From contig MZGO01000040.1 in the NCBI GenBank assembly GCA_002084985.1, positions 1 through 11,374 on the forward strand: DNA of 11,374 bases, written 5' to 3'. Under the pieces are notes generated by a model that did no database searches, was not told the DNA's origin, and saw only the letters and a list, made by a program, of their open reading frames with translations. The number at the start of each line of letters is the position of its first letter. Position 1 is the first letter of the stretch. The translations under genes were made by a program, and so were the position numbers. Shown here in pieces: positions 6,879 to 11,374 of the stretch. Origin of the DNA: Thermotoga sp. 4484_232 (GTDB taxonomy: Bacteria > Thermotogota > Thermotogae > Thermotogales > Thermotogaceae).

Positions 6879-7157
6879 TTGCTGATATATGGGGTGTCGG
6901 ATGTCAGAAACTATGATTTGAGGAGAGCTTGCAGGGAGTTTGTTGGAAGTTTCTTCTACGAGATCTTCAAGAAGATGTACGATACGATACCGAAATCTGA
7001 TCTTGTTCCTGAAACGTACGCGGAGAGATGGTTCAGGGAGATGCTGCTTTACGAATATTCCAAAAAGGCAGCCGAGGACTCTTTAAAACCCTTGGTAGAT
7101 ATGATATACAAAAACCTCTCCAAAGGGGTATGGAGAGGAAAGAATGGGAAGATGTAG
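6879..7157 (+). CDS. flgJ: Rod-binding protein, short FlgJ N-terminal-domain type
   Basis: This is 92 residues from TTG 6879, or 95 from GTG 6870. I prefer TTG because GAGGTGA (6867-6873) is five bases upstream of it, while GTG lies inside that site. The helical pattern RRACREFVGSFFYEIFKKM, a Thr-Ile-Pro turn, then FREMLLYEYSKKAAED and SLKPLVDMIYKNL, matches the rod-binding domain of FlgJ, which caps the growing rod. The peptidoglycan hydrolase domain found in enterobacterial FlgJ is absent, as in many non-proteobacterial versions. Similarity is modest, and position straight after flgI carries much of the weight. The 3' end overlaps the next gene by 14 bases. Confidence 0.78.
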   Translation: MLIYGVSDVRNYDLRRACREFVGSFFYEIFKKMYDTIPKSDLVPETYAERWFREMLLYEYSKKAAEDSLKPLVDMIYKNLSKGVWRGKNGKM

Positions 7158-8217
7158 AGCGTGTGGCTTCGTATCTGATGAGATAAGCGAAGCTATAGGG
7201 TTGTGTGTGAAGTGCTTGAGGGAAAATCCCTCTCTGTCCCTGGAGGCGGTCAAAAGGATTCGTGAAGAGTGGAGAAAGTCTTTGAACCTTCCTTTATACC
7301 CTCCCAGGTCAGGAAACATTACATGTCACATGTGTGTGAACGAATGCAGCATACCGGAAGGAGATTTCGGCTATTGTGGGATCATCAAAAATGAAGGAGG
7401 GAGATTTTCAACGATCTCTGGAGGGTTCAACAGAGCGTACCTTCACTGGTATTTTGACCCGCTGCCGACGAATTGTGTTGCAGCACCGGTATGTCCCGAG
7501 AGGGAAAATTATGGTTTTTACAATCTGGCGGTATTTTTTGCTGGTTGCAATTTAGATTGCCTTTTCTGCCAGAACATACACCATAAGTACATGATAAAAG
7601 ATGGGAAAGTGAGAACAAATGAGGGTGTGATTTTAAGCGATGAAGAACTCTTCAAGATAGCCATGGATCCTAGGGTTGTCTGTATTTGTTTTTTTGGAGG
7701 GGATCCGATACCTCACATGGCTTACACAATTAAGGTTGCCAGGAAGATCATAAGGTATTCCAAGAAAGTGAAGAGGGTGTGCTGGGAGACCAATGGTTTG
7801 ATGGATACTAAGATCACAGAGAACGTGGCAAAGTTGTGTGCAGAAACTGGTGGAAAAGTGAAGATCGATTGGAAAGCATACTCTCCTACACTCTACCAGA
7901 TATTAACAGGTGTTGATGGTGAAAAAGCAGTCGAGAGGCTCAAGGAGAATGTGAAGATACTTTCGAAGTATGGGGTCTTAGTCGTCAGTACACTCGTTGT
8001 ACCTCATTATATAGATGCTGTGGAAATTGGAAGTATAGCGGGATTTTTGGCCAGTATAGACCCTGATATTCCCTACATTCTCCTTGGGTTCGCCCCTCAA
8101 CATCTTATGTTCGATATTCCCACAACGAGCAGGAAGCAAATGGAAGAAGTTTACTCCGCTGCCTTGAGTGCGGGTTTAAAGAATGTTCACATAGGTAACA
8201 GATGGCTTCTCAGATGA
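7144..8217 (+). CDS. Radical SAM enzyme related to pyruvate formate-lyase activating enzymes, substrate unknown
   Basis: The 357-residue protein carries the [4Fe-4S]/SAM motif at residues 135-142 (GCNLDCLFCQN, CX3CX2C), the SAM-binding GGDP at 185-188, and a WETNG strand, typical of the PflA-like group. The N-terminus has extra Cys groups: C4/C7 with C21/C24 (a zinc-ribbon pattern), then C61/C64/C68/C78, and a pair at C111/C117 (NCVAAPVCPE). These could hold zinc or a second iron-sulfur cluster. It starts at ATG 7144 with GGAGAGG-type sequence just upstream, inside the end of flgJ. It is the last gene of the flagellar cluster, which may be co-transcription only. No glycyl-radical enzyme partner is in the window. 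I cannot name the substrate. It may belong to the uncharacterised PflA-related conserved group. Confidence 0.85.
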   Translation: MGRCRACGFVSDEISEAIGLCVKCLRENPSLSLEAVKRIREEWRKSLNLPLYPPRSGNITCHMCVNECSIPEGDFGYCGIIKNEGGRFSTISGGFNRAYLHWYFDPLPTNCVAAPVCPERENYGFYNLAVFFAGCNLDCLFCQNIHHKYMIKDGKVRTNEGVILSDEELFKIAMDPRVVCICFFGGDPIPHMAYTIKVARKIIRYSKKVKRVCWETNGLMDTKITENVAKLCAETGGKVKIDWKAYSPTLYQILTGVDGEKAVERLKENVKILSKYGVLVVSTLVVPHYIDAVEIGSIAGFLASIDPDIPYILLGFAPQHLMFDIPTTSRKQMEEVYSAALSAGLKNVHIGNRWLLR

Positions 8218-8245
8218 TAGCTTGAGATGTTGAAAAAAGAAAAAT

Positions 8246-8275
8246 TTGACAAGTAGTATATCCGAAGAGTAATAT
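8246..8275 (+). promoter_or_regulatory. Sigma-70-type promoter of csp
   Basis: The -35 TTGACA (8246-8251) is perfect. The spacer is 18 bases and the -10 is TAATAT (8270-8275). The transcript would start near 8282, giving a leader of about 45 bases before the csp start. Confidence 0.8.
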
Positions 8276-8283
8276 ATAAACCG

Positions 8284-8299
8284 TGTCCTCGCGAGGACA
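8284..8299 (+). promoter_or_regulatory. Perfect 16-base palindrome at the csp transcript start
   Basis: TGTCCTCGCGAGGACA reads the same on both strands and begins within a few bases of the predicted start site. As RNA it can fold into a 6-bp stem with a CGCG loop at the extreme 5' end. As DNA it could be an operator for a dimeric regulator. It has no T-run, so it is not a terminator. It ends 11 bases before AAGGAGGAG (8311-8319). Confidence 0.6.
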
Positions 8300-8326
8300 T
8301 AGAAATTTGTAAGGAGGAGTTGTGTT

Positions 8327-8527
8327 ATGAGAGGAAAAGTTAAATGGTTCGACCCCAAAAAGGGGTACGGTTTCATAACGATGGATGAAGGAGGAGACAT
8401 ATTCGTACACTGGACGGCCATCGATATGGAAGGTTTCAAAACTTTGAAAGAAGGACAGGTGGTGGAGTTCGACATTCAGCAAGGAAAGAAAGGACCTCAG
8501 GCTGCGCACGTTAAGGTCATAAGTTGA
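8327..8527 (+). CDS. csp: Cold-shock domain protein Csp
   Basis: This is a 66-residue single cold-shock domain that binds single-stranded nucleic acid and acts as an RNA chaperone. Both RNP motifs are present: KGYGFIT (residues 12-18, RNP1) and DIFVHW (near 24-29, RNP2). The start [16 protein letters not shown] is the family hallmark. From memory it is close to identical in pattern to T. maritima Csp, which is the strongest hint to the organism. It has its own promoter, a strong AAGGAGGAG site and a downstream hairpin, so it is probably a one-gene unit. A second csp elsewhere in the genome is likely, since T. maritima has two. Confidence 0.97.
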   Translation: MRGKVKWFDPKKGYGFITMDEGGDIFVHWTAIDMEGFKTLKEGQVVEFDIQQGKKGPQAAHVKVIS

Positions 8528-8534
8528 AGACAAT

Positions 8535-8560
8535 AGGCCCCCTCGGGGGCCTTGAATATT
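8535..8560 (+). terminator. Hairpin after csp, probable terminator
   Basis: AGGCCCCC (8535-8542), then TC, then GGGGGCCT (8545-8552) is a very strong GC stem, in practice a 7-bp stem with a CTCG loop. The following tract is TTGAATATT, not a clean T-run, so termination may be partial. The start of the rpmE promoter overlaps this tract. Confidence 0.68.
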
Positions 8561-8580
8561 GATGGTTGTTGTGGTAAGAT
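8552..8580 (+). promoter_or_regulatory. Probable promoter of rpmE
   Basis: TTGAAT (8552-8557), exactly 17 bases, then TAAGAT (8575-8580). The start would be near 8587, with a leader of about 30 bases. It matches sigma-70 consensus at four of six positions in the -35 and five of six in the -10. It is tucked against the csp hairpin. Confidence 0.5.
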
Positions 8581-8616
8581 TCTCTGATGACATTTTCTAG
8601 AGAGGTGATATGAAAG

Positions 8617-8832
8617 ATGAAAAAAGGAATACATCCCGAGATGAAGCTTGTTACTGTGAAATGTGCTTGTGGCGCTGAGCATACCTTCTGGACAACGAGA
8701 CCGAATATAAGGATCGATGTGTGTTCAAACTGCCACCCGTTTTACAAAGGTGGAGGGAAGGGTGGAGTGTTCATAGTCGACACGGAAGGGAGAATAGAAA
8801 AATTCAGAAAAAAATACGGAGAAAACTACTGA
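8617..8832 (+). CDS. rpmE: 50S ribosomal protein L31 (zinc-binding type)
   Basis: The 71-residue protein has the L31 opening MKKGIHPE and the zinc-binding cysteines: C16-A-C18 and C36-x-x-C39. The conserved HPFYKG follows at 40-45. The extended Cys-rich form is the C+ L31, which many bacteria swap for a C-minus paralogue under zinc starvation. AGAGGTGAT (8600-8609) gives the start at 8617; an ATG at 8610 is in another frame. It has its own promoter-like pair and a hairpin after the stop. L31 sits at the base of the central protuberance and bridges the subunits. Confidence 0.96.
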   Translation: MKKGIHPEMKLVTVKCACGAEHTFWTTRPNIRIDVCSNCHPFYKGGGKGGVFIVDTEGRIEKFRKKYGENY

Positions 8833-8855
8833 GGGAGCGCCGGCTCCCGTTTATT
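8833..8855 (+). terminator. Hairpin after rpmE, probable terminator
   Basis: GGGAGC (8833-8838), loop GCCG, then GGCTCC-type arm GCTCCC (8843-8848), followed by GTTTATT. It begins at the base after the rpmE stop. The T-tract is short, so some read-through into the S1 gene is likely, which has no clear promoter in the remaining 25 bases. Confidence 0.65.
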
Positions 8856-8880
8856 AATATCCTTTAAGGAGGGTTTAGTT

Positions 8881-9234
8881 GTGAAAGTTGGTGAGCTCGT
8901 GAAAGGTAAAGTCGTGAAACTGATGAGGTATGGAGCTGTGATAAAGCTCGAAGGAGGAGAAGAAGGATTCGTCCATATATCCAAGATTTCCAACGATTAC
9001 GTAAGGAGAGTTCAGGACTATCTCAAGGAAGGTCAGGAGGTGACAGCGAAGATAGTTGGAAGAACCAGAGACGGGAAGTGGGAGCTATCCATGAAGGGAC
9101 AGAAAAATGCTATTAAAGACACGAAAAAGAATGAATTTGAAAGGAAATTAGCGCGTTTTTTGAAAGAGAGTGATAGGAAACTCTCGGAGTACAGGAAAAG
9201 AGTGGAGAAGAAAGGTGGAAGGGGTAGGTGGTGA
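8881..9234 (+). CDS. S1-domain RNA-binding protein
   Basis: This is 117 residues from GTG 8881, with AAGGAGGG (8866-8873) seven bases upstream. Residues 1-72 form one S1/OB-fold domain: GELVKGKVVKLMRYGAVIKL, then GGEEGFVHISKIS (the classic S1 FVHxS motif) and GRTRDGKWELSMK. The tail (about 80-117) is Lys/Arg-rich and probably helical, as in small S1 proteins such as B. subtilis YugI (general stress protein 13), and likely helps RNA binding. No signal peptide or membrane segment is seen. Placed after csp and rpmE, it suits a translation or mRNA-handling role. The stop abuts the convergent transpeptidase gene with no gap. Confidence 0.9.
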   Translation: MKVGELVKGKVVKLMRYGAVIKLEGGEEGFVHISKISNDYVRRVQDYLKEGQEVTAKIVGRTRDGKWELSMKGQKNAIKDTKKNEFERKLARFLKESDRKLSEYRKRVEKKGGRGRW

Positions 9235-10470
9235 TCAACGGGAGCGTGCCAGCGCTCCCGATTTCGCTATATCACTGAGCATTACAGGAAATTCCTTCCC
9301 CCATCTAACAACCAAAACTTCTGTACCAACACCAGCGAATGCATCCAGTTCCTCCACATCGGGGTTGAACATCCTTATACATCCATGGGAGATCCTTTTT
9401 CCAATTTCCCAGGGTTTCGATGTCCCGTGTATTCCATAAGTGGGATCCGAGAGCTGTAAGTAGCGTGTTCCAAGACCATTTATGGGAGACCTTGGTGATA
9501 TGTATTCGCCGAACCAGTATAAAGCGGGATCTATCTCTTTTCTAAGTATCCAATATTTACCAGGTGGCGTGGCATCACTCCTTCCAATGGCAACGGGATA
9601 AACTTTCAAGAGGATGCCGTCATAGTACAGAGCAAGACGCGATGTTGAGAGATCTATGACAATGGTGGTTGGATTATCGGTGAATAGAACCTTTCCCAGT
9701 TTCAGTTTTTGCCCAGCCATTATCAAATTTGGGTTTTCCAGAGAATTTATCAGTACTAAATCTCCTACTCTAAGGTTGTACTTCATGGCTATACTCCACA
9801 GGGTTTCCCCAGGTTGCACGATATGGTATCCTGGCTCAATCGGTACGATTTTAAATATGCCAACATCACCCCTTAAAGGGACAGCCACTCCTTTCAGAAC
9901 GAAAATTTCTCTTCTCAGTTTAACCGATACACCGTATTTCCCCTTCAATTCAACCACGACATCTCCGATACCATCTTTAAGATCCGATTTAAAAAACGAT
10001 ACGACTTCATCATTCACTCTGAAGAATCTCCTATCTTCGCCACAAACTAGCAACCTTTCAACCTTCCAGTCTCTGGAAGCTTTTACTATGACATAGATGT
10101 AAGGGATTCTATTCTTGAAGTCAGAGAGAATCCTGACATCCAGGTCTTCTTTTAAAAACCTCAAATCCAGGACTTCCGGGATGCTTCCTTTCATTCGATT
10201 TCCGAAAACGTTCGTTCCCTCAACAATTGGAACCATCCAATCGGGAAAATCTTCTATATGGAACTCGAATCTGTTCGCGGTCGAGGAACTTGGTTTCAAA
10301 AAACCATTGGGTGTGTACAGAAGCATTTTAAGATCTCCTTGAGGTTTGTAAAGGGGCTTAATGGAGAGTACAATCGTACTCTCCCCCGCTTTATGGATTT
10401 TCACCAGATGATCTGCGGAGAATATCAACGACTGTATCAAACACATGAAAAGCAATAACTTCCTTATCAT
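9235..10470 (-). CDS. Exported L,D-transpeptidase (YkuD) with LysM domain
   Basis: From ATG 10470 it is 411 residues. An in-frame TTG lies at 10479, but AAGAGGG a few bases upstream suits the ATG. Residues 1-19 are a signal peptide (MIRKLLLFMCLIQSLIFSA), with a Cys too early for a lipobox. Residues about 20-210 are unknown, beta-rich and weakly conserved. Residues 215-259 are a LysM domain (YHIVQPGETLWSIAMKYN...NLIMAGQKLKL). Residues about 268-390 are the YkuD fold, with the catalytic ISHGCIRM segment (Cys364, His362) and the upstream His348 (GIHGTS). It likely forms 3-3 cross-links or ties proteins to peptidoglycan. It follows coaBC with an 80-base overlap. Substrate stems in Thermotoga are lysine-based, so the natural substrate may differ from proteobacterial ones. 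Confidence 0.93.
   Translation of the reverse strand: MIRKLLLFMCLIQSLIFSADHLVKIHKAGESTIVLSIKPLYKPQGDLKMLLYTPNGFLKPSSSTANRFEFHIEDFPDWMVPIVEGTNVFGNRMKGSIPEVLDLRFLKEDLDVRILSDFKNRIPYIYVIVKASRDWKVERLLVCGEDRRFFRVNDEVVSFFKSDLKDGIGDVVVELKGKYGVSVKLRREIFVLKGVAVPLRGDVGIFKIVPIEPGYHIVQPGETLWSIAMKYNLRVGDLVLINSLENPNLIMAGQKLKLGKVLFTDNPTTIVIDLSTSRLALYYDGILLKVYPVAIGRSDATPPGKYWILRKEIDPALYWFGEYISPRSPINGLGTRYLQLSDPTYGIHGTSKPWEIGKRISHGCIRMFNPDVEELDAFAGVGTEVLVVRWGKEFPVMLSDIAKSGALARSR
9239..9260. terminator. Bidirectional hairpin between convergent genes, inside the L,D-transpeptidase C-terminus
   Basis: CGGGAGCG (9239-9246), loop TGCCAG, CGCTCCCG (9253-9260): a perfect 8-bp stem. It begins 4 bases after the S1 stop and lies within the last eight codons of the minus-strand gene. 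Neither side has a proper T-run (ATTTCG on the plus side), so it may be a weak, shared terminator or a mRNA-3' stabiliser. Confidence 0.6.
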
Positions 10471-11374
10471 ACGGACCAACCCTCTTTTTTACCCCATCCC
10501 CTGTTAGTATAACAACTTCTGCCGTATCACTCTCCACAGTCTTGCGGACATCGTTTACCACCACTATATCCAGGTTTTTCTCTTTCAATTTCTTTCTGGC
10601 GTTTTCCTCAAAATTTTCTGTTTCCGCAGAGAAACCGACCAAAACCCTTCTACCCTTCTTGGTTCCAATTTCTCTCAATATATCCGGATTCCTCTCAAGA
10701 ACGAGTGAGAGGTTTTCCTTATCTTTCTTTATTTTGCTCTCTGAATACACAGATGGTTTGTAATCCGCAACCGCCGCGTTCATCACGATCACATCCATAT
10801 CTTCATATCGTTCCAGCACTTCTCTTCTCATTTCCTCGGCAGATACCACTTTCACGAATTCATCTAAAAAAGGGGGAGGGGAAAGAGAAACAGGCCCACT
10901 TATGAGGTGGACGCGACCTCCCATTCTCTTTGCAACCTTTGCCAGGGCGTATCCCATCTTCCCACTGCTCGCATTGCTTATGAATCTGACAGGATCAAAA
11001 TACTCCCTTGTTGGTCCTGCCGTTACAAGGATTCTGTAGCCTTTTAACGGTTTTTCCCAGGTCACCATGTAAATGGCTTCCTCTATCACTTCGTTATCGG
11101 GGTATCTTCCCTTTCCCCAATCGCCACATGCTAGGAATCCTTCATCCGGTTCGAGAACGAACCAACCGTTATCTCTCAACACAGATAGATTTCGTTGAGT
11201 TATGGGATTTCCGTACATTCTATCGTTCATGGTGGGAACAATCACTTTGGAAGCTTTGTTGAAAGCCAGGGCTGTAAGAGTTAGCAGGTTGTCCGCCCTT
11301 CCTGTGGCTATTTTTGCTGTCGTATCAGCCGTTGCGGGGGCTATCACTAGGACATCCGCCCATCTGGAGAGTTC
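10391..11374 (-). CDS. coaBC: CoaBC (phosphopantothenoylcysteine decarboxylase/synthase), C-terminal part, 5' end outside window
   Basis: This is the bifunctional enzyme of coenzyme A synthesis, making 4'-phosphopantetheine from phosphopantothenate and cysteine. The frame is open to the window end, so the N-terminus (about 80-90 residues of the CoaC part) is missing. CoaC motifs seen are VLVIAPATADTTAKIATG, VPTMNDRM (the PxMNxxM motif), and FLACGDWGKGRYPD (the substrate clamp). CoaB motifs seen are ILVTAGPTREYFDPVRF, ISNASSGKMGYALAK (nucleotide binding), NAAVADYKP, NPDIL and LVGFSAETE, with the SDTAEVVILTGDG and GPYDKEVIAFHVFD ending. The clamp Cys that acts in decarboxylation is kept. The stop is at 10391, within the signal peptide of the next gene. 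The visible part looks intact. Confidence 0.96.
   Translation of the reverse strand, partial: ELSRWADVLVIAPATADTTAKIATGRADNLLTLTALAFNKASKVIVPTMNDRMYGNPITQRNLSVLRDNGWFVLEPDEGFLACGDWGKGRYPDNEVIEEAIYMVTWEKPLKGYRILVTAGPTREYFDPVRFISNASSGKMGYALAKVAKRMGGRVHLISGPVSLSPPPFLDEFVKVVSAEEMRREVLERYEDMDVIVMNAAVADYKPSVYSESKIKKDKENLSLVLERNPDILREIGTKKGRRVLVGFSAETENFEENARKKLKEKNLDIVVVNDVRKTVESDTAEVVILTGDGVKKRVGPYDKEVIAFHVFDTVVDILRRSSGENP

Noticed and set aside
9656..10096. Plus-strand open frame (146 codons) opposite the transpeptidase
   Set aside because: Shadow of the minus-strand gene. Composition (Ser/Thr/Pro/Phe-rich) is that expected of antisense to a Lys/Glu/Val-rich gene, and there is no ribosome site.
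1..11374. CRISPR arrays, insertion sequences, prophage or att-like repeats near the tRNA
   Set aside because: Read for direct and inverted repeats. No regular repeats, transposase, integrase or duplicated tRNA 3' end was found.

Overview
The window reads as a chromosomal segment of a member of the Thermotogae, most likely Thermotoga or a close relative. The cold-shock protein at 8327-8527 looks, from memory, nearly the same as the well-studied 66-residue Csp of Thermotoga maritima. Proteins are Lys/Glu/Arg-rich, AGG/AGA and AUA codons are common, Shine-Dalgarno sites are strong (AAGGAGG types), and genes are packed with overlaps or gaps of a few bases. There is no mobile element, CRISPR array or prophage. 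Every stretch over 110 bases carries a gene.

Layout. (1) 1-1733: the C-terminal part of RecJ, cut by the window edge, then a YqgF/RuvX-like frame. That frame lacks the normal N-terminal strand with the first catalytic Asp and sits in the -1 frame relative to recJ. (2) 1724-1821: tRNA-Arg(CCG), overlapping the end of the RuvX-like frame, with an intrinsic terminator. (3) 1872-8217: a tight plus-strand cluster: an MreB paralogue, FlgF, FlgG, FlgA (split by a frame change), FlgH, FlgI, a short FlgJ-type rod-binding protein, and a radical SAM enzyme of unknown substrate. The mreB-like gene next to flgF/flgG recalls mbl-flhO-flhP in Bacillus subtilis. The cluster supplies the distal rod and the P- and L-rings, with an actin-like protein of the wall-synthesis machinery. 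(4) 8246-9234: a small RNA-binding/translation group, each unit with its own signals: csp with a clear sigma-70-type promoter and a perfect palindrome at the expected transcript start; rpmE (L31, zinc-binding form) with a promoter and terminator hairpin; and a one-domain S1 protein. (5) Minus strand, 11374 to 9235: the CoaBC C-terminal part, running off the window edge, then an exported LysM/L,D-transpeptidase whose signal peptide is coded within the 3' end of coaBC. The convergent S1 and transpeptidase genes abut with no gap, and their shared hairpin lies inside the transpeptidase's last codons.

No clearly new multi-gene system is visible. The best leads are the recJ/ruvX-like junction, the CDS-tRNA overlap, the split flgA, the FlgH without a lipobox, the orphan radical SAM enzyme closing the flagellar operon, and the csp leader palindrome. 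Two frame breaks in one window raise the possibility of sequencing error, so both need checking against reads and relatives.
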